This document shows, piece after piece, positions 43,448 through 52,055 of a DNA stretch of 64,000 nt. The notes beneath the pieces were generated by a model that was not told where the DNA came from, ran no database searches, and worked only from the letters and a program-made list of their open reading frames with translations. This DNA is from Rheinheimera texasensis DSM 17496 (GTDB taxonomy: Bacteria > Pseudomonadota > Gammaproteobacteria > Enterobacterales > Alteromonadaceae): the NCBI RefSeq assembly GCF_000711985.1, contig NZ_KL544005.1, forward strand, positions 571,970 through 635,969, read 5' to 3'. A program made the position numbers and the translations under genes. Positions within the stretch are counted from its first letter, which is position 1; the number at the start of each line of letters is the position of its first letter.

Positions 43448-44913
43448 TAATTACTCCCTAACACAGTTTTATGAAACCAATAAGAATCGGCAGCTGCATT
43501 TATATTTCTTTGACGTTCTTCTTCTCTAGTTTCCGGCGTGGTAGTGGTATTCGCAGAAATTTCAGCAAGAGCCTTTAAAATTTCGTTACTTGAACTGACA
43601 ATAGACTCATTAATTTTATCAGCATTATCATTATTGCTTTTAATTAACCGATCGAAATTACCTTGAAGAAACTCTTTCATTTCTGAGTCTTTTTGAATAT
43701 CAAACTTAGCAGAAGAATTCGCTGATTCTGATTTGACGATAGCATCAAACATTACTCTGGCTCTAGCTGCATGACCATTATTTTTATTATTTATCATCTC
43801 AGAATAATAACTTCTAACGAAATCTTCTACTGCGTCTTTTTCATTTGTATCTTCAATGATTCTGTAATACATTCTATCAAAAAAACTTAAATTCTTTATA
43901 TTAGATATATATTTTTCAATTTTACCCATTTCCAGGGTCACAGAGTCATCATGCCATGATTCATAAACTTCCTTTGGCACTGCAGCACCATACTCTTCCA
44001 TGTAATACTCTATAGCAATGGGGTTATTCATCGGCTTTATATAGGACTCATACTGATGAATTAAGTAATTAGTTTTTATTGACTCAATGACATCCTCTGA
44101 ACTCTGAAAGAAATCAATCGCATGAACATAGCTTTCAACAGATTCTAGTTTTCTTAGATGCTGACTAAGACTGTTAGTTACAATATTATTTAAAGATCGA
44201 TACCCACCAGACTTATCATAGAGATATTTATACAACCCTAAAGAGACATCTTCTCCGCCAAGGATTTTTACAAAGTCGCTTTTAACTAATTCTACTTCTA
44301 CAGGATCACCGACATTTATGTAACTCGAATCCCACCCTAGTCCATCTATGTAAAAATTCCTTAAGGCATATAGTGGAACATTTGGGAATGGAACTGACGT
44401 ATTACCACTCGCAGTATACTGTGCATCTTTTTTATCATGATACTTTATAGGGAATGATTCGTTACCAGTAGAAATATACATATAATCATAGGTATAGTTA
44501 TAATCTGTACACGTGCCCTGACCATTGGTTAAAATTCCTAAAAGCAATTGAGCACCAACACCATTCGCACATGTAGACCCGTTATTTATTACAGCAACCT
44601 TGCTGCTACCAAAATCAATATCAAGATATGTAACCTCTGGAGTCCACTTAATATTATAAAGACTATAACCATTAAAACTAGCACTTACATTATAATTTAG
44701 CTCACTTCTTGGAATTTCTCTTACTGAACTTACATAGTAATCTTTTATGTTTCTATCTGTGAATCCCTCACTTGCTATATTGTCGACCTTCTTGTCAAAT
44801 TGTTTATATTCAACGCTATCAAAATCTGGAATTTTTTTAACTTCCAAACAGCCCACCAAGCAAACACTTAAGGCTATTACAGACAAGCCGCGACAACAAA
44901 CCATACACCCCAT
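43447..44913 (-). CDS. large AT-rich lipoprotein of unknown function
   Basis: About 488 residues. The N-terminus MGCMVCCRGLSVIALSVCLVGCLEV has a signal peptide with lipobox LVGC. The mature protein is rich in Tyr, Asn, Asp and Ser, with no recognised domain; a probable coiled coil or helical part lies in the last third (NNDNADKINESIVSSSNEIL). ATG at 44913 has GGA 7 bases upstream and gives an intact lipobox; the frame upstream is not protein-like. Paired with the secreted protein downstream. AT content and codon use differ from flanking genes. Function is unknown. Confidence 0.65.
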   Translation of the reverse strand: MGCMVCCRGLSVIALSVCLVGCLEVKKIPDFDSVEYKQFDKKVDNIASEGFTDRNIKDYYVSSVREIPRSELNYNVSASFNGYSLYNIKWTPEVTYLDIDFGSSKVAVINNGSTCANGVGAQLLLGILTNGQGTCTDYNYTYDYMYISTGNESFPIKYHDKKDAQYTASGNTSVPFPNVPLYALRNFYIDGLGWDSSYINVGDPVEVELVKSDFVKILGGEDVSLGLYKYLYDKSGGYRSLNNIVTNSLSQHLRKLESVESYVHAIDFFQSSEDVIESIKTNYLIHQYESYIKPMNNPIAIEYYMEEYGAAVPKEVYESWHDDSVTLEMGKIEKYISNIKNLSFFDRMYYRIIEDTNEKDAVEDFVRSYYSEMINNKNNGHAARARVMFDAIVKSESANSSAKFDIQKDSEMKEFLQGNFDRLIKSNNDNADKINESIVSSSNEILKALAEISANTTTTPETREEERQRNINAAADSYWFHKTVLGSN

Positions 44914-45141
44914 TAACATTTCCTTTTTTTGATTGTAAAAATCCAAGCAACCGAGCAAGCGTTGACGCGGCAGCATTCTCAAATTTAGGCATTTAATGTT
45001 GCAAATTCGAAACCATATTTCAACTCTAATCTGAAAGCAGGTTGGTTCTCTACTCACGCCTCTATTTGGAGTTATCTGACTTGCACTCGCTGAGTTTACG
45101 CTAACCCTCTCAAAAAGAATTCTCTGATCCCACAAAAACAA

Positions 45142-45402
45142 TTAGTTATCATTAGTATTTAATTTAACTGTTGCCTGTTGGTTTTCAAGCAATGATGGCC
45201 AAAGATCAATACAAATCACCAAATACCTAACAAAAACAGATGAAATTAACAATAATTTAAATATTAATAAACGCTCTTTGCTGAAAAGTTTAAGTAAATA
45301 TGTATCACTCACATCACGTGCAAAATTAACATGTATGTCTCTGTAAGGACCTTTGTTTTTCTTATTGGACTCTGATTCGCTGTGTCGCGAATTGCCCTGC
45401 AT
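45142..45402 (-). CDS. small membrane protein of unknown function
   Basis: 86 residues. A charged N-terminus is followed by one predicted membrane helix (LLIFKLLLISSVFVRYLVICIDLW, residues about 45-68). It lies upstream of the lipoprotein gene on the same strand, about 229 bp before that gene's chosen start. The ribosome site is weak (AGG). It may be part of the same AT-rich unit. No family recognised; the call is uncertain. Confidence 0.4.
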   Translation of the reverse strand: MQGNSRHSESESNKKNKGPYRDIHVNFARDVSDTYLLKLFSKERLLIFKLLLISSVFVRYLVICIDLWPSLLENQQATVKLNTNDN

Positions 45403-45626
45403 ACTTGTACCTGAATTTGTCGTGACTTAATTTATCCACATACTCAGCAGAATCGACCAGTAAAAACGGGCGACAAATTAAGCGCAATCAAAAACTGCAT
45501 TGCGGCTGATATGTATGCGGATTCAACACATCTACGTCGATAGCCCCGCAGCAGCTCTAGCAAAAAAAAGGATATTGAGGCAAAAAATACAACTGGAGTG
45601 ATACAAAAGCCTGTACATCTATCTGC

Positions 45627-45657
45627 AAAAAGCCCCGACACATCGTATGCCGGGGCT
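45627..45657 (-). terminator. terminator of the xis-int operon
   Basis: AGCCCCG (45631-45637) pairs with CGGGGCT (45651-45657). On the minus strand the stem is followed by TTTTT, 10 bp past the last gene of the operon. Confidence 0.85.
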
Positions 45658-45667
45658 CTCTATCGAA

Positions 45668-45982
45668 TCAGACGCCTCCCATTCTCGGCTGCAAATTGAT
45701 ACCCACCGCTTTGAGCGCTTCATACTGCTTCAACCGGTTTTCCGCTGAGGTGTCTTTGCGGTGCAGCAGATAAAATGACTCTGAAGTTTCGGCCAGCCAG
45801 TATTGGGTATCGATGAACAGCACCGGCACTGTTAACTCGGTTTGCAGGTTATCGGTCAACACATTGGAGCCAATTACACGAAAGCGATTGTTTTGGTCGA
45901 TGTGAACGAACCAATTCTCCAGAATGCCGCCGAACAGCTTTTTGGGTTCGGTGTTGCCATTTAAGTTTAAAACTTCTTGCAT
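45668..45982 (-). CDS. small hypothetical protein of integrase operon
   Basis: 104 residues, no recognised family. A compact soluble protein with alternating hydrophobic strands (ENWFVHIDQNNRFRVIGS, VPVLFIDTQYWLAETSESFYLLH) suggesting a beta-rich fold. AGGAG lies 6 bases before the ATG. It is last in the operon, right before the terminator. WFVHID here and WWFVYTD in the neighbouring 105-residue protein share a local pattern, so the two may be distantly related. Confidence 0.65.
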   Translation of the reverse strand: MQEVLNLNGNTEPKKLFGGILENWFVHIDQNNRFRVIGSNVLTDNLQTELTVPVLFIDTQYWLAETSESFYLLHRKDTSAENRLKQYEALKAVGINLQPRMGGV

Positions 45983-46042
45983 ACAGTACTCCTGAATCTG
46001 TGAAAGCTGGGTTGCCGTTGAGGCAACCCGATTGAGCGCGGT

Positions 46043-46360
46043 TTAATTGATGGCATCGCTGATTGGCACGCTGACCAACACATCTTTTGTGTGCTGCGTC
46101 AGCGCATCGCCAAAGACACTGCTGTAGAACATCCAGTCCTCGGGTTTCGGCATTTCCTGCTTCAACCGGTAGTCGACAAACAAGGTACGAAGCATTTTCG
46201 CGCCGCGATTGATGTAAGTGACTTGGGCGGTTCGGATGAGATAGCCATAGGGCTCACCAGGTATCGCCAGCCAACCAATCACGAAACGGTTGTTCGTATA
46301 GATATCGGTATAAACAAACCACCACTGCAGTGTTTCGATATGTGAAGCAGGCTCTGTCAT
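46043..46360 (-). CDS. small hypothetical protein of integrase operon
   Basis: 105 residues, no recognised family. The start QWWFVYTDIYTNNRFVIGWLAIPGE resembles the WFVHIDQNNRFRVIGS of the next gene. Its ATG overlaps the stop of the 100-residue gene by 4 bases. Probably cytoplasmic and soluble. The order int, 100 aa, 105 aa, 104 aa suggests one functional set carried by the element. Confidence 0.7.
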   Translation of the reverse strand: MTEPASHIETLQWWFVYTDIYTNNRFVIGWLAIPGEPYGYLIRTAQVTYINRGAKMLRTLFVDYRLKQEMPKPEDWMFYSSVFGDALTQHTKDVLVSVPISDAIN

Positions 46361-46659
46361 ATGCCCTCCGGATATTGGCCGGTGGTATCAATCAGGAATC
46401 TGACAAAACTGCGTTGTAGCTGTTTGAAGCTCAGCGCCTTGGTGCAACTGGCACAGCAGGTTTCCAGCTCAACCCAGTGATAGATGGCTTCGGTGTTGTC
46501 GCGCTCAGTGCCTTCGCCACAAACGCAAACCAGCTCTTTGCCATGAGGGTTGATATGCAGCATGGCCATCAGGCTGGATGTCAGGTTTTTCAGTTTACGT
46601 TGACGGATTTGCTCAATCAGTCTGGTTTTGAATGCGCGGTCGATGTCGATGTGTTTCAT
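46357..46659 (-). CDS. small cysteine-containing protein of integrase operon
   Basis: 100 residues, no recognised family. Two cysteine groups, CVCGEG (about residues 45-50) and ETCCASCTK (about 66-74), suggest a zinc or iron-sulfur site. It begins 2 bp after the integrase stop with GGAG 8 bases upstream of the ATG, so it is co-transcribed with the integrase. The basic N-terminus (RQRKLK) could contact nucleic acid; this is speculation. Confidence 0.7.
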   Translation of the reverse strand: MKHIDIDRAFKTRLIEQIRQRKLKNLTSSLMAMLHINPHGKELVCVCGEGTERDNTEAIYHWVELETCCASCTKALSFKQLQRSFVRFLIDTTGQYPEGI

Positions 46660-46661
46660 AT

Positions 46662-47837
46662 TTACTGCTCCAGAAACTTGTGTTGCATTAACAGGGATTC
46701 AAAGGCGCTGCCGTCACGGCGGGTCAGGTTTGGTACAAACCGGCTATAGACCCGGAACAACATTTCGGTGGTGGTGTGTCCGAGCTGCCGGGCTATCCAT
46801 TCAGGGTTCTCCCCTGCCGCCAGCCATAAGGTGGCCGCGGTATGGCGGGTCTGATAAGGCGTGCGGCGGCGGAGCTTGCAGGCTTTAAGCAGCGGGTACC
46901 AAACCCGCTTGGTGATGTTGCCGTGATTGGGCGCAGTGTCGTTGCGAGTGGCAAACACAAAGCGTTTGTCGCCGGTCTTGGCGTACTGACGTTTCAGTGC
47001 TGCCATCACCATGCTGGAGATATCGACTTCACGCGCACTGCCGCTGGTTTTGGTTTCTGTCATCTTAAAAGCCACGACCGTTTCGCGGACCAGGATTTGC
47101 GCCTTGGCAAAATCGACATAGCGCCACTGCAAGCCATCGATTTCGCCGGTACGTAAGCCGGTAAAAAACCGAATGATGTAGTAATCACGATGCGTTTCAT
47201 CCACGGTCTGTAACAGCTGGTTCACTTCATCAAGCGTGAACGGGTCGACATCTGTCTTCTGGATTTTCAGTGGTTTCAGGCGGACAGGTGCAGTAAACTG
47301 ATATCGGTCGGCTGCTTCACTGAGGATCATCTGAACAATTTTCAGATGCCGGTTGATGTGACCTGAAGATAACTGCGTACCATTTTCGCGTTGCACTTTG
47401 CCGAGTTGGGCGCGAAATTGGAGCAAATCTGCTTTAGTGATGCGGTCGACTTCCTGTTCGCCAAAAAATGGCACCAGCCGTTTGTTCACGATAATGCCAA
47501 CTGTCTGACGGTACGAATCCCGCCAGCTCACGCTCATCTCATCGAGCCAAATCGCAGCGAACTCTGCAAAAGTCGGCATTTTTCCAGCGCGATTAACTGC
47601 TAACAGAGTGGTTTGTTTGTTGGCAAATTTGGCTGCCAAAGCGCTATTCGGGAAATATTTCTCATAGACAAAAGTACCCAGCACAATTTCGGCTTCGATT
47701 GCCTTTAATAACTTCTCCAGCATCTTCCGGTTAGCCGGTGTATCCGGTAACGCCGTTTGTTCACGACAGCGTTGGCCCATATAGCGGAAATCAATTTGCA
47801 GATTTCCTGAGCCCTCTCTGGGTCTAATTGTTCCCAT
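46662..47837 (-). CDS. phage-type tyrosine integrase (DUF3596 arm domain)
   Basis: 391 residues. The N-terminus (MGTIRPREGSGNLQIDFRYMG...REQTALPDT) is a DUF3596-type arm-binding domain. A SAM-like core-binding domain lies at about 85-180. The catalytic domain has Arg in FFTGLRTGEIDGLQW, the Lys strand TETKTSGSAREVDIS, TPYQTRHTAATLWL, and RQLGHTTTEMLFRVYSRF with the final Tyr. All residues are intact. It starts inside the excisionase-like gene (14-bp overlap) with GGAGG upstream. A tRNA-Arg fragment 0.75 kb away is its likely attachment site. Confidence 0.92.
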   Translation of the reverse strand: MGTIRPREGSGNLQIDFRYMGQRCREQTALPDTPANRKMLEKLLKAIEAEIVLGTFVYEKYFPNSALAAKFANKQTTLLAVNRAGKMPTFAEFAAIWLDEMSVSWRDSYRQTVGIIVNKRLVPFFGEQEVDRITKADLLQFRAQLGKVQRENGTQLSSGHINRHLKIVQMILSEAADRYQFTAPVRLKPLKIQKTDVDPFTLDEVNQLLQTVDETHRDYYIIRFFTGLRTGEIDGLQWRYVDFAKAQILVRETVVAFKMTETKTSGSAREVDISSMVMAALKRQYAKTGDKRFVFATRNDTAPNHGNITKRVWYPLLKACKLRRRTPYQTRHTAATLWLAAGENPEWIARQLGHTTTEMLFRVYSRFVPNLTRRDGSAFESLLMQHKFLEQ

Positions 47838-48063
47838 AAGCTATGCCTCCATTGGCCATTGGTATTACGTTGGTTTTTGTGACTTGCTTGCACATGTCAC
47901 GTTGAATGGTTTCCCAGATGTAGAGGATCTTCCGGCCTCCAAACGGGCGGATGTAGTGGATGCCCTCAATCAATACTGTGTCTTTCAATTTGTTCCTGAT
48001 GGTCCGGCAGTCGTACTTGATCAGCGCCGATAACTCTTCAGTTGTTACGTATGTTTTGTACAT
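47824..48063 (-). CDS. excisionase-like small HTH protein
   Basis: About 79 residues. YKTYVTTEELSALIKYDCRTIRNKL then IEGIHYIRPFGGRKILYIWETIQRDM is a winged HTH typical of excisionases and recombination directionality factors. It directly precedes the integrase. GGGAG lies 7 bases before ATG 48063; ATG 48066 is also possible. The first gene of the minus-strand operon. Confidence 0.75.
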   Translation of the reverse strand: MYKTYVTTEELSALIKYDCRTIRNKLKDTVLIEGIHYIRPFGGRKILYIWETIQRDMCKQVTKTNVIPMANGGIAYGNN

Positions 48064-48087
48064 CATTTAACTCCCATGAAGAACATT

Positions 48088-48158
48088 TGTAGCGTATACG
48101 CTTCATTATGCGCAATTGAAAGTTGTTGTCAACCATCTTTTGTAGCTTTTACGCATCA
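48088..48158. promoter_or_regulatory. paired 18-bp operator repeats
   Basis: TGTAGCGTATACGCTTCA (48088-48105) and TGTAGCTTTTACGCATCA (48141-48158) agree at 15 of 18 positions and are 53 bp apart. The first contains the palindrome AGCGTATACGCT. They lie between the divergent xis and repressor-like genes and are likely binding sites for the HTH protein encoded at 48215. Confidence 0.65.
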
Positions 48159-48214
48159 AATGATGAGTTTTTTCTGTAGCCGCGCTAGAATGTGCGCTCA
48201 GCCGGAGAGAACGA

Positions 48215-48454
48215 ATGATCAGATTTCGATTAAAAGAGTTAATTGCGGATAAAGAATTCAAGGAAAACAGAAGGATCACCTTTGACGAAATCGCCAAGGC
48301 CACTGGGGTGCATCGAACAACCTTGTCCAAGATCGCAAACCAAAAAGGCTACAACACCACAACTGAAGTGTTAGATAAGCTCTGCGCTTATTTCGACGTT
48401 CAGGTGGATGCGGTCGCAGAGTATGTAAAAAGCCAGGAAAATGAGGCGGAATGA
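48215..48454 (+). CDS. XRE/Cro-CI-type HTH regulator
   Basis: 79 residues with an XRE helix-turn-helix: RLKELIADKEF, ITFDEIAKATGVHRTTLSKIANQKGYNTTTEVLDKLCAYFDV. GGAG lies 7 bases before the ATG. It is divergent from the xis-int operon with a pair of operator repeats between, so it probably represses excision and integration genes and its own promoter. Confidence 0.82.
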   Translation: MIRFRLKELIADKEFKENRRITFDEIAKATGVHRTTLSKIANQKGYNTTTEVLDKLCAYFDVQVDAVAEYVKSQENEAE

Positions 48455-48550
48455 CGCTAACTGAGCAGCGGTCAAATATCGGCAAACAAACAAGCAGTAA
48501 AAAGAAGCGTGGTCACGGAATGGTCACGATGTGGTCACAGAAAATAAAAA

Positions 48551-48577
48551 AACCACTTGAGTTGCCTCTAAGTGGTT
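48551..48577 (-). terminator. tRNA-type terminator next to the tRNA-Arg fragment
   Basis: AACCACTT (48551-48558) pairs with AAGTGGTT (48570-48577). On the minus strand it follows the tRNA fragment's CCA by 8 bp and is followed by a run of seven Ts, as expected for a tRNA gene terminator. The element may have carried a replacement tRNA end with its terminator. Confidence 0.7.
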
Positions 48578-48585
48578 GATTTATA

Positions 48586-48660
<75 letters not shown>

Positions 48661-48895
48661 AAAACCCGGAACTGAACCATACAACACCCCATATATTTAA
48701 AGGCTTATACAAGAACTTTACTGCTATTCAGCCTCTCTGTCAATTTACACTTTACACCAACGGAGAACGTCGGCTACCGATGATTTCGGTCTCAACCCCA
48801 ATTCAGTTTTGCACTTTGATTTTTGTAATTTTTGACACATGCTCTTTACTGACTTTTCAGGTTCACCAGGCTTGAACTTGTTAATTCATGCGTGC

Positions 48896-48925
48896 AAATG
48901 AGCCATTTGGATGAATGGCTCATTT
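48896..48925. repeat. 12-bp inverted repeat AAATGAGCCATT
   Basis: AAATGAGCCATT (48896-48907) and AATGGCTCATTT (48914-48925) form a perfect hairpin with a six-base loop TGGATG. Partial copies follow within 80 bp. It may be a terminator or the end of an element. Confidence 0.7.
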
Positions 48926-49148
48926 TCAAAAGGGAGCCATTCATTTGCCTAACTCTCGCTCGGAAAGACTAGCGGTCATCCAAATGGCTCATTTGTGCGC
49001 AAGGATTGAGAAGCGAAAGCCGGTGAACCATTCATGTTTGTTGGTCACTTCGCTGCGAAGCGACATGAAATTGTTCGCTCGGCACACCCTGAGTAGGAAA
49101 CGCATCCACCTGCGACACAATTTAACCCTCAAAAAGGATAAATTGAAA

Positions 49149-49168
49149 ATAACCTCTCTAGAGGTTAT
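49149..49168 (+). promoter_or_regulatory. candidate HipB operator
   Basis: ATAACCTC-TCTA-GAGGTTAT has perfect 8-bp arms, 44 bp before the hipB start. Antitoxin HTH proteins of this type repress their operons at such palindromes. Confidence 0.6.
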
Positions 49169-49212
49169 AGTGAATTTAACCCCTGCAAGGCATAAAACTG
49201 ATGAGGTGAATG

Positions 49213-49464
49213 ATGAGGGTGACAACTCCGGCGGCATTGGCCAACGCCATACGCAATCAACGAAAATTGGGACAGAAAACGCAACGGGAAACGGCGGATC
49301 TGGTCGGTATCAAACAAACCACAGTTTCTGACTTTGAGCTCAAGCCTGAATCCACCAAACTCGAAACTTTGTTCAAAATTTTGGCAGCGCTGGACCTCGA
49401 GCTGCATATCAGCAAGAGAGGCGCAGAACTGACGGACAATAGCGACAAAAAGAGGGAGTGGTAA
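49213..49464 (+). CDS. hipB: HipB-type antitoxin
   Basis: 83 residues with an XRE helix-turn-helix: LANAIRNQRKLGQKTQRETADLVGIKQTTVSDFE, then STKLETLFKILAALDLELHISKR. The small C-terminal strand and charged tail (KKREW) are typical of HipB. GAGG lies 6 bases before ATG 49213; ATG 49210 is the alternative. It should neutralise HipA and repress the operon at the palindrome upstream. HipA starts 3 bp after its stop. Confidence 0.88.
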   Translation: MRVTTPAALANAIRNQRKLGQKTQRETADLVGIKQTTVSDFELKPESTKLETLFKILAALDLELHISKRGAELTDNSDKKREW

Positions 49465-49467
49465 ACA

Positions 49468-50784
49468 ATGCGCACCCAAACACTCTTGGTTGCGATGAAC
49501 GGTGAAGAGGTAGGAACACTCTATCGGGAGGGAGACGGCGCCATGTCATTCCAATATGCCGCTGCCTGGCTGCAGGATCATGACGCCCGCCCTATTTCAT
49601 TGTCGCTGCCACTTCGGGCACAGCGTCATCGTGGCCCTGTAGTCTTTAACTTCTTTCAAAACCTGCTGCCCGATTCAGATGCAATTCTGACAAGAATGCA
49701 GGCCAGGTTTCAGGTTGCCACAACGCATCCATTTGATTTGCTCGCAGCCATTGGGCGCGATTGCATCGGCGCCATTCAGCTGTATCCGGCTAACAGCCAA
49801 ATTCCGCCTGTTACAACAATGACCTCAACCCCATTAACAGAAACTCAAATTGAAGCACTACTGGCTGGTTATCAAACCGCTCCACTAGGCATGACCAACC
49901 ACAGTGATTTTCGTATTTCATTGGCGGGAGCACAGGAGAAAACGGCACTGCTATGGGTAAACGGGCAATGGCAACAGCCATCAGGTAGCACCGCGACCAG
50001 CCATATTCTAAAACTGCCTATAGGGCGGCTGGAACATCATAATATCGACCTGAGAGACAGCTGCGAAAATGAATGGTTGTGCCTGCAAATCGCCACCGCA
50101 TTTGGTATTGAAACTGCTCATGCGGAACTTGCTACTTTTGGTGAGAAAAAAGTATTGGTTGTGGAGCGCTTTGACCGACGCTGGTCACAATCAGGCCAGT
50201 GGCTGATGCGTCTACCACAAGAAGACTTTTGCCAGGCAATGGGCATTGCCCCCGCGCTAAAGTATCAGGCTGATGGAGGCCCCGGTATAGAAGCGTCAAT
50301 GACCCTACTGTTAGGTTCACGCCTTGCCACGACGGATCGGGAGACCTTTTTCCGAGTCCAAATTTTGTTCTGGTTGTTAGCCGCTATCGACGGTCACGGC
50401 AAAAACTTCAGCCTGTTTATCGAAGCCGGTTCTTCTTATCGGATGACTCCGCTTTATGACATCATTTCGGCTTTCCCGCTATTCGCTTCGGGAGGGATTC
50501 AGGACAAGAAAGCAAAGATGGCAATGGCATTAGAGGGAAAAAATCGTCAGTATCATTTCTCGATGATCCAGCCACGTCATTTTATCAGCACTGCTGAACA
50601 AGTCGGCTTCTCCGGTCAACGAGCAGTAGCGCTGATGCTGCACATGGCAGACCAAACAGACCAAGTGATCGCAGAGGTGTCCGCAAAGCTGCCGGCAGAT
50701 TTTCCGGAAGCGATCAGTCAGACGATTTTCGCTGGGTTGAGTGCGCAAGCGGACAAAATAAAGAGAGCACTAACACCCGCATAG
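49468..50784 (+). CDS. hipA: HipA-type serine/threonine kinase toxin
   Basis: 438 residues. The N-terminal couple_hipA domain (about 1-105) is followed by the kinase core: FRISLAGAQEKTALL (P-loop, about 149-163), HILKLPIGR (the ATP-binding Lys), and LAAIDGHGKNFSLFI with catalytic Asp308 and Asn313, then the metal-binding Asp in PLYDIISAFPLF. E. coli HipA phosphorylates glutamyl-tRNA synthetase and causes growth arrest. All core residues are intact. AGGGAG precedes the ATG. Confidence 0.93.
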   Translation: MRTQTLLVAMNGEEVGTLYREGDGAMSFQYAAAWLQDHDARPISLSLPLRAQRHRGPVVFNFFQNLLPDSDAILTRMQARFQVATTHPFDLLAAIGRDCIGAIQLYPANSQIPPVTTMTSTPLTETQIEALLAGYQTAPLGMTNHSDFRISLAGAQEKTALLWVNGQWQQPSGSTATSHILKLPIGRLEHHNIDLRDSCENEWLCLQIATAFGIETAHAELATFGEKKVLVVERFDRRWSQSGQWLMRLPQEDFCQAMGIAPALKYQADGGPGIEASMTLLLGSRLATTDRETFFRVQILFWLLAAIDGHGKNFSLFIEAGSSYRMTPLYDIISAFPLFASGGIQDKKAKMAMALEGKNRQYHFSMIQPRHFISTAEQVGFSGQRAVALMLHMADQTDQVIAEVSAKLPADFPEAISQTIFAGLSAQADKIKRALTPA

Positions 50785-50903
50785 TTTGGATGATATGGGC
50801 TATTCAAGCGCGTATACATCTACAACAGATGTTATCAAATACGGCACGAAATCGTCACATAACCTACTTAAACTATCGCCGAAAGTGGCTACGAAACAAT
50901 TTT

Positions 50904-51713
50904 ATGACGCATATTGTGTTGGTCTTTTTACTCTGCTTCTGGCAGTACTCGGTATTTGCTTGTACTCCCTCTCCTACCTGGCCAACCGTCAAATTCGCCA
51001 GTTCGGAATGGCCACCGTTCACCGGGAAAAATTTACCGGGTCATGGCGATACTGTACAAAAAGTATTTGAAGTCCTATGTTCGATCGGGTTAAACGCTTC
51101 AGTCGATTTTTTCAGCTGGCAGGAGCTACTCAGAGAAATCCGCAAAGTTGACAGTCCTTATATTGGTTACTTTCCTGAATACCAACTTGCTGATGATCGG
51201 GTTGTATTGTCTGCACCATTGGAACAGAGCGAAGTTGGGCTGGCAGTGTTGGATCCGACACTACATAACCTGTCTATTGAACAACTGACTCAGAAGAGAA
51301 TTGGCGTGGTTAAGGGTTACATCAATACTCAGTTCATTGATCAGGCCATTGCGCAAAAACAACTTAATCCTGTCTATGTGGACTCGGACATAGCGAACAT
51401 TCAGCTTGCTGCTAACGGCAAGGTCGACGCTATTGTCATCGACAAAAAAGTGCTGAAATATCTGATACAAACACAAAGACCAAGTACATCCGCGTTTTCA
51501 TTTATAGCGCCATACACGGAAATCAAAACGCTACACATTGCTTTTCTCCAGCGTACGCTCGATAGAGAGCTTATTGCTAAGGTCAATGAGAAACTCAGAT
51601 TTTCGCAGCAACTGGGCGACAAGGTAATGCGCCGGCCAGGTGATGTTTTCCTTAAGGCTCCATCAGCCACGTCGTTTGATAGTGCAAAAAAAGTACAAAG
51701 TATTGCACATTGA
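50904..51713 (+). CDS. periplasmic solute-binding (type 3/SBP_bac_3-like) protein
   Basis: 269 residues. A signal peptide (MTHIVLVFLLCFWQYSVFAC) is followed by WPTVKFASSEWPPFTGKNLPGHG, a typical start of amino-acid-type binding proteins, with EVLCSIGLNASVDFFSWQELLREI and IGVVKGYINTQFIDQ. No transporter genes adjoin it, so it may act as a sensor or scavenging protein. The ATG at 50904 gives the signal peptide; the ribosome site is weak, and the frame upstream lacks family sequence. Follows hipA by 119 bp. Confidence 0.72.
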   Translation: MTHIVLVFLLCFWQYSVFACTPSPTWPTVKFASSEWPPFTGKNLPGHGDTVQKVFEVLCSIGLNASVDFFSWQELLREIRKVDSPYIGYFPEYQLADDRVVLSAPLEQSEVGLAVLDPTLHNLSIEQLTQKRIGVVKGYINTQFIDQAIAQKQLNPVYVDSDIANIQLAANGKVDAIVIDKKVLKYLIQTQRPSTSAFSFIAPYTEIKTLHIAFLQRTLDRELIAKVNEKLRFSQQLGDKVMRRPGDVFLKAPSATSFDSAKKVQSIAH

Positions 51714-51781
51714 AATTCGCTTGGGCTGTACTAGAATTTGTTTCAGATATATGAACAATGATCTGATTCAAGGACGATTAC

Positions 51782-52051
51782 ATGGCCAGATATTCCCACG
51801 TTGATGATTCATTTATCCAGCTACAGCTCAAAGTACTCAGCAGCTGGCATAGCGAGGACCCACAAATAACGTTGGACATCAGAGTCCTACGCAACGCCAT
51901 TCTGCAAAATCTCTCCCAAAATGAGCGTTTAGAAATTGTGCACAGAATCCTGGATAGGCAAGAGCAGTTACTGAAAAGTGCACTGGGCGCAAAATATGAG
52001 CTGATCAATAGCGTTCGTCAGAACCAATTTGGGAAACCACTGGGAGCATAA
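51782..52051 (+). CDS. small hypothetical protein
   Basis: 89 residues, mostly helical by appearance (VLRNAILQNLSQNERLEIVHRILDRQEQLLKSALGAKYELI). No family recognised. AAGGA lies about 8 bases before the ATG. It is the first of three closely spaced small genes before the converging GGDEF-EAL gene. Confidence 0.6.
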   Translation: MARYSHVDDSFIQLQLKVLSSWHSEDPQITLDIRVLRNAILQNLSQNERLEIVHRILDRQEQLLKSALGAKYELINSVRQNQFGKPLGA

Positions 52052-52055
52052 GCAA

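Noticed and set aside
45444-45641. 65-codon hydrophobic frame on the minus strand
   Set aside because: It runs into the xis-int operon terminator region, has no clear ribosome site and no family; too weak to call.
48915-49331. 138-codon plus-strand frame overlapping hipB
   Set aside because: Derived from the GAGCCATT repeats and out of frame with hipB; no start signal or family.
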